From Chitinispirillaceae bacterium (GTDB lineage: Bacteria; Fibrobacterota; Chitinivibrionia; Chitinivibrionales; Chitinispirillaceae), in NCBI GenBank assembly GCA_016932075.1, contig JAFGDP010000084.1, forward strand, positions 1 through 60,414: 60,414 bases of DNA, in the 5' to 3' direction. A model generated the notes under the pieces. That model was not told where the DNA came from, made no database searches, and saw only the letters and a list, made by a program, of their open reading frames with translations. Positions 18,182 to 25,414 of the stretch are shown here, one piece after another. The first letter of the stretch is position 1. The number at the start of each line of letters is the position of its first letter. Made by a program: the position numbers and the translations under genes.

Positions 18182-19108
18182 TCAATATCCTGCGAGTGCC
18201 AGACCGACCGCGAGAATACCGGCCAGGGTCATGGGTCCCCAGAAAAATTTGACAGCCTGATCGATACGGACGCGCGGCGCCGTATTGCGCACGAGTACCG
18301 TGATCACCACCAAAAGAACGTATTTCAGTATCCCTAAAATAATCGATACCACGCCACTGCCAAATCCGATGCCGCCCCAAAACAGCGCGATCAGAAACAT
18401 CGGCACGGTAAAGAGCATCATTGCGCGAGTGAGTTTGAATATGCCAAGTGGCGGCCCGGAGTATTCGATATACGCGCCTCCGGTCAGTTCGGTTTCGGCT
18501 TCGGGCATATCGAACGGCACGAGCGTCAGTTTCGCCTGCATGCAGATAATTGCGACAATGAACGCAATGACACCGGACGGCGAGGCGAGCGCCATGGATG
18601 CCGCCAGGATGCCGCCAAAATTAATGCTTGCAGCCTTTATTACCGGCACCATAATGGCAAGAATAAACGGCAGCTCGTACGACATGATCAGTTTCATCTC
18701 CCGGCTGCCACCCAGCGAAGCTAAAGGATTGCGGGAAGAGAACGAACCGAGTACCACGGCAAGTGCCGGCATGGTCAACAGATAGAGAACCACGATCAGG
18801 TCTCCTACAAACGCCTGCTGCGGCCACATGATCGACCGCCAGATGATGGTCGACGCGGCCACCACCCCAACCATGCCGATAAGCGGAGCTGCGAGAAATA
18901 GCATCCGTGATCCTTCGGCCGGTACGCAGGTTTCCTTAATCATGTATTTGACTATATCGTAAAACGGCTGCAGGAACGGCGGCCCTGCCCTCATCTGGAC
19001 ACGGGCAGTCACTTTCCGGTCAATCCACGTGGTGATAAGCCCCACGACCGCGGTAAAAAGCAGCCCGGGAAAGACAATCACCTGGAGAATAAGCAGTCCG
19101 TACTCCAT
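18182..19108 (-). CDS. NuoH/HycD/EchB/MbhM-like membrane subunit
   Basis: A 308-residue membrane protein of the complex I subunit 1 family. Conserved loops include RKVTARVQMRAGPPFLQPFY and VPFDMPEAETELTGGAYIEY (the acidic quinone-channel/E-channel loop). It anchors the hydrogenase module to the Mrp ion-pumping module. It starts 3 bp after the ferredoxin gene stops. Confidence 0.94.
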   Translation of the reverse strand: MEYGLLILQVIVFPGLLFTAVVGLITTWIDRKVTARVQMRAGPPFLQPFYDIVKYMIKETCVPAEGSRMLFLAAPLIGMVGVVAASTIIWRSIMWPQQAFVGDLIVVLYLLTMPALAVVLGSFSSRNPLASLGGSREMKLIMSYELPFILAIMVPVIKAASINFGGILAASMALASPSGVIAFIVAIICMQAKLTLVPFDMPEAETELTGGAYIEYSGPPLGIFKLTRAMMLFTVPMFLIALFWGGIGFGSGVVSIILGILKYVLLVVITVLVRNTAPRVRIDQAVKFFWGPMTLAGILAVGLALAGY

Positions 19109-19111
19109 AGC

Positions 19112-19600
19112 TTACACCGTCTCTTTTTTCCACTGCGGTGCCCGCACCGCCAGATGATCGTTGAGAATTATGACATTGTCCTTGTCCGACGCTTCCACTT
19201 CCTGATACGTAATGGCGTTCTTTACACACGTTGAAACGCAGGACAGATCGCCCTCCTGCATGCGGTTCAGGCAATAGTCGCATCGGACCGCATAGAAGGG
19301 GGTGAGTTCGGGATAGATGGTGCCAAACGGACACGCGCTGCTGCAACACTTGCAGCTCACGCACCTGAGCGTATGACGCACCAGCACGCCGTCATCTTTC
19401 TTTTCCAGCGCCTCAAATTTACAAGCGGCGACACAGCTCGGATTTTCGCATCGCCGGCATACGAGCGCATAGGAGATCTCTTCGCGCAACGCCCTGATCC
19501 CGTGATCGGTGACCTGCGGCTGATAGAGGTAGGAGCACTTAACCGTGCACTCCTCGCACTCGTCGCATTTAAACAGATCTATCAACAGTCGTTTCGCCAT
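19112..19600 (-). CDS. multi-[4Fe-4S] ferredoxin-like electron-transfer subunit (HydN/CooF type)
   Basis: A 162-residue iron-sulfur protein with four clustered cysteine motifs: CDECEECTVKC, CRRCENPSCVAAC, CVSCKCCSSACP and CDYCLNRM...CVSTC. This pattern is typical of HydN, CooF and DMSO-reductase beta-type ferredoxins that serve formate dehydrogenases and membrane hydrogenases. Its place between the HydBG-type genes and the NuoH-like gene suggests it wires the diaphorase module to the hydrogenase (inference). Confidence 0.85.
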   Translation of the reverse strand: MAKRLLIDLFKCDECEECTVKCSYLYQPQVTDHGIRALREEISYALVCRRCENPSCVAACKFEALEKKDDGVLVRHTLRCVSCKCCSSACPFGTIYPELTPFYAVRCDYCLNRMQEGDLSCVSTCVKNAITYQEVEASDKDNVIILNDHLAVRAPQWKKETV

Positions 19601-19609
19601 AATCGAGTT

Positions 19610-20431
19610 TCAGTCCCAAATCCGCGATTCATTCTGAACCTGCGCATAAGTAAATACCGGGCCTTCTTTGCATGCGTAGTAAGGCCCGATGCGGCAGTGA
19701 CCGCACTTGCCGACACCACAGCTCATGTTTTTTTCCATGGACAGGTAAATACTCGACGGCGGATACCCGAGATCGAGAAGCTTGAGTGTTGCAAACTTCA
19801 TCATGATCGGGGGACCGCACACAACGGCAACACCGCTTGCCGGGTCGCAGGTGAGTTTATTCTTTTCAAGAATCGTGGTCACGACGCCGATATTCCCTTT
19901 CCACGAGCCATCGCCTTTGTCAACGGTCATCATCACCTCAATCGGTTTTTTCCATGACTCGGAGATGGCCGACCGGTACACGATATCGTCGGGAGTGCGT
20001 GCGCCGTAGCGCACAATAATCTTTTTATAACTATTGATCTCCTCAAAGAGCGCCATGAGAAGGGCACGAAGCGGCGCCAGCCCTACCCCGCCTCCCACAA
20101 TGAGTATTTCACGATTCTTATAGGTTGCAAGCGGATACGGCTGGCCGAGCGGTCCCCTGATGCCGACCTGTGCTCCGGGAGCAAGCGCGTGCAGACGGTC
20201 GGTCACCGCGCCTGCGCGCATGATGGTAATCTCCATACGGTCGGTTATTGCAGGAGACGACGACGGGGTGAACGGCGCCTCGCCGAATCCCGGTACCGAG
20301 AGCTCGACAAACTGGCCAGCCTTGAACGGAACAGGTTCGGTCGGCTTGATGCAGAACGTCTTGATCGTGGGCGTCTCCACGATCACATTCTCGATGGTTG
20401 CCGGTATGCTTTTATACGGATTCGATTTCAT
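19610..20431 (-). CDS. HydG/SudA-like FAD and NAD(P)-binding oxidoreductase subunit
   Basis: A 273-residue ferredoxin-NADP reductase-like subunit, like the gamma subunit of sulfhydrogenase and NfnA. The FAD domain (residues 10-105) ends with GIRGPLGQPYP. The nucleotide domain has LIVGGGVGLAPLRALLMALF and VVCGPPIMMKFA. The C-terminal [2Fe-2S] site is MSCGVGKCGHCRIG with a later Cys in YYACKEGP. The usual RPYSxxS flavin motif reads FTPSSSPA. ATG 20431 is preferred over the TTG at 20434. It overlaps the upstream HydB-like gene by 20 bp. Confidence 0.88.
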   Translation of the reverse strand: MKSNPYKSIPATIENVIVETPTIKTFCIKPTEPVPFKAGQFVELSVPGFGEAPFTPSSSPAITDRMEITIMRAGAVTDRLHALAPGAQVGIRGPLGQPYPLATYKNREILIVGGGVGLAPLRALLMALFEEINSYKKIIVRYGARTPDDIVYRSAISESWKKPIEVMMTVDKGDGSWKGNIGVVTTILEKNKLTCDPASGVAVVCGPPIMMKFATLKLLDLGYPPSSIYLSMEKNMSCGVGKCGHCRIGPYYACKEGPVFTYAQVQNESRIWD

Positions 20432-21461
20432 CAAGCGCCTTTTTTAAAACATCACGAATATCTATCTTTCCCGTACACGCTTCGATGCAGCGACCGCACC
20501 CGTCGCATGCATACGTCTTCAGTACCTCGGGGAAAAAATTGAACTTCTTATCGAAACGATTGTACAGCCGTTCAGCGCGATGCTGCCGCGGATTCGCTCC
20601 TCCTGCAACCTGGGCAAAATTCATATACAGGCATGAATCCCACTGCCTGATCCTGCCCGCTTTATTCCCCTGGGTCATGCCGTCTGCCAGCAGAAAGCAG
20701 TGACAGGTACAGCAGGAGAAGTTGCAGGCGCCGCATTCAACGCAGTCTGCGGCAAAACTGCTCCATAGTTTTGAATCAAGCGTTTTTTTGACTGCGGTCT
20801 GGTAATCAAGACCTGCACGCAGCCCTTTGCCGGCAGACTGGTCGCTGACCTGTTTGGCGACCTTCTGTCGCTGCTCGTCCCGCTGCTTGACCAGCATTTC
20901 GTCAGCCTGCTCAAGAAGGTTTTTACACGGCTCAATCGCCTGCTCACCGCGGGGCGAGCCGATTTCCACAAGACAGCCACTCGCAAGCGGAGACAAATTG
21001 ATATCAAAACCCTGCTTTGGAAAGGGCTGCTCACCCACGGCAGTACAAAAACATACCTCACACGGCGCCGCGCAGTCAGCCGTCACCAAGAGCGTTTTCT
21101 CACGCGCCTCCTTATAATAAGAATCGACTGGATCGTTGTTGAGAAATACATAATCATGGATCTGCAGCGATGAAAGATCGCAGTTTTTTACACCGACAAC
21201 GATCCGTTCAGGCAATGGGCTTGCTGTCTGATCGTCAAATAGGGATCCCAGCGATGCGCGAGGTGAAAAAAGCAGCGACTTCAGCGGCTCCACCGGCCGG
21301 AAGTCACCCAGCGTGTGGACAGCGGCATTCCATGATTCGGCAGAAACTATATGATATTCGTTTTTATTCGCGGCCCGGCTTAATGCAAAAAGCCGGCGTC
21401 CGCCAATTAATCGGGTAATAAAGTCATGGAATTGTTCAGCTGTTCTTACAACGTAGGCCAT
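20412..21461 (-). CDS. HydB/AsrA-like [4Fe-4S] subunit
   Basis: A 349-residue iron-sulfur protein like the beta subunit of sulfhydrogenase and anaerobic sulfite reductase A. It has the conserved DCAAPCEVCFCTAVGE region and two C-terminal ferredoxin motifs, CVECGACNFSCCTCHC (unusually Cys-rich) and CDGCGRCIEACTGKID. In group 3b hydrogenases this subunit pairs with HydG to link NAD(P)H to the hydrogenase. Here it is the first gene of the operon and pairs with the HydG-like gene. An AGGA ribosome-binding site precedes the ATG. Confidence 0.87.
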   Translation of the reverse strand: MAYVVRTAEQFHDFITRLIGGRRLFALSRAANKNEYHIVSAESWNAAVHTLGDFRPVEPLKSLLFSPRASLGSLFDDQTASPLPERIVVGVKNCDLSSLQIHDYVFLNNDPVDSYYKEAREKTLLVTADCAAPCEVCFCTAVGEQPFPKQGFDINLSPLASGCLVEIGSPRGEQAIEPCKNLLEQADEMLVKQRDEQRQKVAKQVSDQSAGKGLRAGLDYQTAVKKTLDSKLWSSFAADCVECGACNFSCCTCHCFLLADGMTQGNKAGRIRQWDSCLYMNFAQVAGGANPRQHRAERLYNRFDKKFNFFPEVLKTYACDGCGRCIEACTGKIDIRDVLKKALDEIESV

Positions 21462-21508
21462 TTGTCCTGTATCGTAATATTATCATCAATAGAATTCGAC
21501 GAAAAGAG

Positions 21509-21537
21509 AAGATACTATTCGATACGGAAAATGTCAA
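21509..21537 (-). promoter_or_regulatory. sigma70-type promoter of the hydrogenase operon
   Basis: On the minus strand TTGACA (21532-21537) is followed by exactly 17 bases and TATCTT (21509-21514), placing the start of transcription about 40 bp before the HydB-like ATG. The -35 is perfect, and the -10 matches four of six consensus bases. Confidence 0.7.
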
Positions 21538-21635
21538 AAAAATAACATACCGTTTAAAAAAAAGTTGAACTTAAGAGGAAATGCCGTTTTAAACAGTCGC
21601 TTTATGCGAAAAAATTCACATATTATAAATCCGGT

Positions 21636-22076
21636 TCAGGCAGGATATTTCCCGATTATATATTCCACAAGCCGCTGATTTTCGGCAGTGGTTTCATCCA
21701 GGAGCGTTGCAACGACATCTCGCATGGAGATCATGCCTGCGATCTCCTCCCCGGACATCACCGGCAGATGTCGAATATGGTGTTTTTTCATGTTTTCCAT
21801 TATTTCCATCAGGTCATCATCCTTATTGCCGGTAACGACGTCTGCGGACATGATTTCTTGCACTTTTTTGGTACCGTGGTCAGGAGACGAACAGGTTGCG
21901 CAATAATTGATAATGTCCCGTTCAGAAACGATGCCGATGAGCTTCCTGTTTTCGGTCACCATGAGTGATCCGATTTTTTCAGCGGCAAGTTTCTTAACCG
22001 CGTCGTGAACCGTTGCATCTTTCTCAATGAAATAGACCTCATTCCCCTTCTTATCCAGTATCTCAAATGCTCTCAT
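21636..22076 (-). CDS. CBS-domain pair protein
   Basis: A 146-residue protein made of two CBS motifs (about 8-60 and 72-130), a module that binds adenine nucleotides or SAM. Typical stretches are KLAAEKIGSLMVTENRKLIG, GIVSERDIINYC, HHIRHLPVMSGEEIAG and ISMRDVVATLL. The ATG at 22076 has a GGGGAG ribosome-binding site six bases upstream. The frame's earlier in-frame start lacks one. It may act as an energy-state sensor, but nothing in the sequence names its target. Confidence 0.85.
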   Translation of the reverse strand: MRAFEILDKKGNEVYFIEKDATVHDAVKKLAAEKIGSLMVTENRKLIGIVSERDIINYCATCSSPDHGTKKVQEIMSADVVTGNKDDDLMEIMENMKKHHIRHLPVMSGEEIAGMISMRDVVATLLDETTAENQRLVEYIIGKYPA

Positions 22077-22102
22077 TGATTCTCCCCTTACAAGGAACAT
22101 TA

Positions 22103-22119
22103 CCGGTCCTTTAGACCGG
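22103..22119 (-). promoter_or_regulatory. small hairpin upstream of the CBS gene
   Basis: CCGGTC-CTTTA-GACCGG forms a perfect 6-bp stem with a 5-base loop, 27 bp before the CBS-protein start and downstream of fdhD. There is no U-tract after it on the minus strand, so it is more likely a leader structure than a terminator. Confidence 0.35.
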
Positions 22120-22199
22120 AAGCTTATGTATTAACAATAAACTAAATAACAGAATTATCCGAGTGCAATTATTACTGGTTGTGACGAGGCGGATTCTGC

Positions 22200-22997
22200 T
22201 TATACCTTGACTCTTTCCGGGTGGGAATAGACCGTAAAAGCATTGCCCCGGGCAAAACCGGCAACGGTCATACCCATACTTCGTCCGAGGAGGACTGTCT
22301 GGTTCGTGACCGATCCCAGCGAAACAACAATCGGAATACCGCTACGCCGTGCTTTAAACAAAATTTCCGAAGAGATGCGTCCCGATGATATGAGCACGCC
22401 ATCATTGAATTCGAACGCCGCCAAAAGCCCCGCGCCGATTACCTTGTCGACCGCGTTGTGGCGTCCGACATCATCGAAGCCACGGTCGGGCAGCGCGCCG
22501 TTTTTCGACAAGGCGGCCGTATGCACGCCGCCGCTTCTTTTATGCAGTGACGAAACCGTCTGGAGCCAGTGCATGAGGGGTGGGATATCACCTGCCTTTA
22601 TGGTACGGTCGGTCTGCAGCGGCGACCGCTGGGCCATTTCAACCACATTCGAAAACATGACGCCCCTGCCGCACCCGGAGGTAAAGAGCCTTTTTGTGAG
22701 AAGTGCCGGATCTGGAGGGTCGCCCAATTCAACGTGGATGACCCACCTTGTTGAATCAATGGAAATCGAACGGACATCCTGGGCGGTTTGAATAAATCCG
22801 GCGGAAAACAGAAAACCGTAGACAAACTCCTTGAGGTTTCCCGGACTGCAGGCAAGCGTGGCGATTTCCTGGTCGTTCGCAAAGATGGTCAGCGGCACTT
22901 CAGTCGCCACATCGGCGGAACCGGGCTCGGCTTTACCCTGTTTGACTCGTACCACATCGAACGGGGTGACCATGCCAAACGGCGCGGCGGGCTTCAT
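22200..22997 (-). CDS. fdhD: FdhD sulfurtransferase for formate dehydrogenase
   Basis: A 265-residue protein of the FdhD/NarQ family, which transfers sulfur from a cysteine desulfurase to the molybdenum cofactor of formate dehydrogenase. Visible motifs: ACSPGNLKEFVYGFLFSAGF, TSGCGRG (the sulfur-carrying Cys loop, with one Cys in place of the CxxC of E. coli), GGVHTAAL, DVGRHNAVDKVIG and SSGRISSEI. It overlaps mobA by 4 bp. It supports the cofactor needed by FdhA at 25415-28096. Confidence 0.94.
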   Translation of the reverse strand: MKPAAPFGMVTPFDVVRVKQGKAEPGSADVATEVPLTIFANDQEIATLACSPGNLKEFVYGFLFSAGFIQTAQDVRSISIDSTRWVIHVELGDPPDPALLTKRLFTSGCGRGVMFSNVVEMAQRSPLQTDRTIKAGDIPPLMHWLQTVSSLHKRSGGVHTAALSKNGALPDRGFDDVGRHNAVDKVIGAGLLAAFEFNDGVLISSGRISSEILFKARRSGIPIVVSLGSVTNQTVLLGRSMGMTVAGFARGNAFTVYSHPERVKV

Positions 22998-23590
22998 GCT
23001 ATTCGCACCTTGCTCCGGCTGGTGTAGGCAATGAAATCCTGCGGCGTGTTCAGGTTCCGGTACCAGCCACTGTCCGCCATTGAAAGGATTCTAGTTCTAC
23101 AGAGAAGGAAACACTCCGATGGCCTGAGACAGCCGGCCGCAAGCTGCCGTTCCATTACCGGGATAACATCGCGTGTATATACTGCAAATAGCGGTTCAAA
23201 GAGGCCTGGTGCGAACGAAGGAACTACGATATCGTGAAGCGCGGCATCGGAGAGCATATGGCGCACCCTGGTCATGTTCACCTCCGGAATGTCGCAGGCG
23301 ACAACGAAGTTCACGCGGCTAGGGGATTGACGCAGACTTGAAAAGATGGCCATGAGCGGGCCCTTGCCAGGTTGCTCGTCTTTGACATGCAGGGCACCTG
23401 GCACAGGATTCTGTTCCTGCGCTGAGGTGCTGATAATGATACCGTCAAAATGGGGGGCAAGAAGCCGGTACAGACGGCTGATGAGCGTCTCGCCGTTAAT
23501 GCGAAGCAGCTTCTTGTCGCTGCCCATGCGGCTGCTCCTGCCGCCGGCGAGAATAATTGCGTGCATTGTGTCATTATAGCGATGTCTCAT
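22994..23590 (-). CDS. mobA: molybdenum cofactor guanylyltransferase
   Basis: A 198-residue MobA-type nucleotidyltransferase that attaches GMP to Mo-molybdopterin to make the dinucleotide cofactor. The signature ILAGGRSSRMGSDKKLLRI is intact, and DEQPGKGPLMAIFSSL and VVACDIPEVN match the family. ATG 23590 is chosen because GGAG lies six bases upstream. It sits head to tail with fdhD, a common pair in formate dehydrogenase loci. Confidence 0.92.
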   Translation of the reverse strand: MRHRYNDTMHAIILAGGRSSRMGSDKKLLRINGETLISRLYRLLAPHFDGIIISTSAQEQNPVPGALHVKDEQPGKGPLMAIFSSLRQSPSRVNFVVACDIPEVNMTRVRHMLSDAALHDIVVPSFAPGLFEPLFAVYTRDVIPVMERQLAAGCLRPSECFLLCRTRILSMADSGWYRNLNTPQDFIAYTSRSKVRIA

Positions 23591-23642
23591 CTTATACTCC
23601 TGTACCAGCTCCTCTGCAGACAACCGGAAAAAATCCGGTCCG

Positions 23643-24767
23643 TTAAAACACCACTTTACCCGCGATATCGATCATATGTGCAATATTTGCATCATCCTGA
23701 CCAGCCAGTTTCGTGCTTAGCAACTGGTATTCTGCAGCAAGTGAAAAGAAACCGCCGATCGGGAAAATCAGATCGCCGTAGAAGGTCATATTGCTCTCAG
23801 GACTATCATCGGCAACCGTGGAGGAGACCATTTCATCGCCGAATCCGAGGACCACATTGAAATAGCTGAGCGGCTTTGAGGTCGCCTCGACCCAGAAACC
23901 GTTTGTTTCCACGTCTGCCGCTGCCGAGCCGCTCCCGCCGATGGTGAAAATGTTTGCATTGTTAAGGTTGGTCCCGGTCGCGAACTCCGCCTTGAGCGCC
24001 AAGAGCGCGTGAACCGGCAGGCTCGCATCAACGCTCACGCCCATGGTTGTGTAGTCGCGGTCAACGCCATACGCGCCGTACACCGCCGCCGCGCCTATTT
24101 CCATGCCCTCGAGGAATCCGGCGGCAAGCCGTCCCTGAACAAGAGGGATGCCGGAAAGATTGTCGGCGCCGATCCACGAACCAATGCTGCCCTGGCCGGT
24201 CGTATCGAACTTCAGATCATCCTCGCGCGCCGTTTCCCCTGCCGATACCTGCACCAGCGGCTTGATCGCGCCGAGGTCCATTCCATACTGCAGCGTTAGC
24301 TGCGGCCGTCGGAACCCATAGTTGCCGTCGTACCAAAGATTGGCATTGGTGTTGTTTGTCGTGGGATTGAGCGGCGAGAAGAGGTCCCACTGCTGGCCTG
24401 CCCGTATTTCCAGTCCCTGGACCGGTCTGCACCAAGCATAAGCAAGCCGCATGCGGGGTTTTGCGTTCGCATTCGCCGCGATCACGAAAAAATCAAGCTC
24501 AATGAGTCCGCCCATGGTGATGTCGCCGGCGGCACCGCTTCCCCTGAGGCCGAATCGCGTATGCTGGGCCGTAAACGAAACGGCATTCGTATCCGAACCG
24601 GTGGCCCGGCTTGCACAGGTCAATGATGGCTGGCCCCACGACGTGACGCCACCTACCGTATAATACATGTCTCCTTTGACAAAGCCATACGGTTCGAACA
24701 CCGGTTTTTCGGCAACTGTTCCGGAAAGAACCGCCCCTGCAAGCAGAAAAATACATAGCTTTTTCAT
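23643..24767 (-). CDS. outer-membrane porin-like beta-barrel protein
   Basis: A 374-residue protein with a signal peptide (first ~19 residues, cleavage near GTVA-EK). Its alternating polar/hydrophobic strands and C-terminal ...IDIAGKVVF ending in Phe are typical of outer-membrane beta barrels. GFVKGDMYYTVG and QHTRFGLRGSG resemble gene families annotated as porin or DcaP-like. It supports a diderm cell plan. Its cargo cannot be deduced, though its place among formate genes suggests export or uptake of small anions (inference). Confidence 0.75.
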   Translation of the reverse strand: MKKLCIFLLAGAVLSGTVAEKPVFEPYGFVKGDMYYTVGGVTSWGQPSLTCASRATGSDTNAVSFTAQHTRFGLRGSGAAGDITMGGLIELDFFVIAANANAKPRMRLAYAWCRPVQGLEIRAGQQWDLFSPLNPTTNNTNANLWYDGNYGFRRPQLTLQYGMDLGAIKPLVQVSAGETAREDDLKFDTTGQGSIGSWIGADNLSGIPLVQGRLAAGFLEGMEIGAAAVYGAYGVDRDYTTMGVSVDASLPVHALLALKAEFATGTNLNNANIFTIGGSGSAAADVETNGFWVEATSKPLSYFNVVLGFGDEMVSSTVADDSPESNMTFYGDLIFPIGGFFSLAAEYQLLSTKLAGQDDANIAHMIDIAGKVVF

Positions 24768-24884
24768 ACAACACCTTTCAATGATAAGGGTTTAACATCC
24801 CGCCACCCGGTACAAGGCAACGGGGACATTTCACTATCAACACGGGCGGCAGCAGCAGTCAGCCCGCCGTTACATAGAGGCATC

Positions 24885-25343
24885 TCAGAACGCTTCGGGA
24901 TATCCAATGTCCACGAACACCGTTTCGAGCCGGTGTTTGTGGCCCAGCTCCATATTGGCAAGATTGGTAAAGATATCCTGTATCTGCGCATCGCCTGTTG
25001 AAGCAGACAGGTCACGATAGAATTCAACGGCTTGCTGCTCCTTTTTCATGGCAAGGGCTATCGCCTCTCTGGGCTCCTTGATGTCGGAAAGCTGCGGCAG
25101 CTCCGTGGCCTCGGCCAGTTTGTAGTCCTGCTTCGGCGCGGCGATTTTCATCGGCATGGTCGGATCGTTCCTGAGCCGCTCCAGGAGCTCGAAATGTCCC
25201 ATTTCTTCCCGGGCAAGCTGTTCGAACACTGTCTTGACATCGGGATTATCCGCAGCTTTCGCGACACGGGTATAAAACGTGTTCGCCTCAAGTTCCCGCT
25301 GCGTCGCGATGCTAAAAATGCGCGTCAGTTCAAGTGCATCCAT
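24885..25343 (-). CDS. ferritin-like/rubrerythrin-type diiron protein (second copy)
   Basis: A 152-residue four-helix protein with helix ligands ATQRELEANTFYTRVA, REEMGHFELLE, MKKEQQAVEFYRDL and MELGHKHRLETVF. These Glu/His positions match the two ExxH motifs of the ferritin-like diiron family. It has no rubredoxin domain. It lies just downstream of fdhA, paralleling the ferritin-like gene beside the hydrogenase. A peroxide-scavenging or iron-handling role is inferred. Confidence 0.82.
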   Translation of the reverse strand: MDALELTRIFSIATQRELEANTFYTRVAKAADNPDVKTVFEQLAREEMGHFELLERLRNDPTMPMKIAAPKQDYKLAEATELPQLSDIKEPREAIALAMKKEQQAVEFYRDLSASTGDAQIQDIFTNLANMELGHKHRLETVFVDIGYPEAF

Positions 25344-25414
25344 ACGAAACCTTTCCCGATTCGGTATCTCTACACCTTTTTACTCCTCTAAGCCCCTGCA
25401 ATAGTGTCGTCCGC

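Noticed and set aside
24795..24870. GC-rich imperfect hairpin between the ferritin-like gene and the porin
   Set aside because: The stem has a bulge or mismatch and no T-run, so it is not a convincing terminator.
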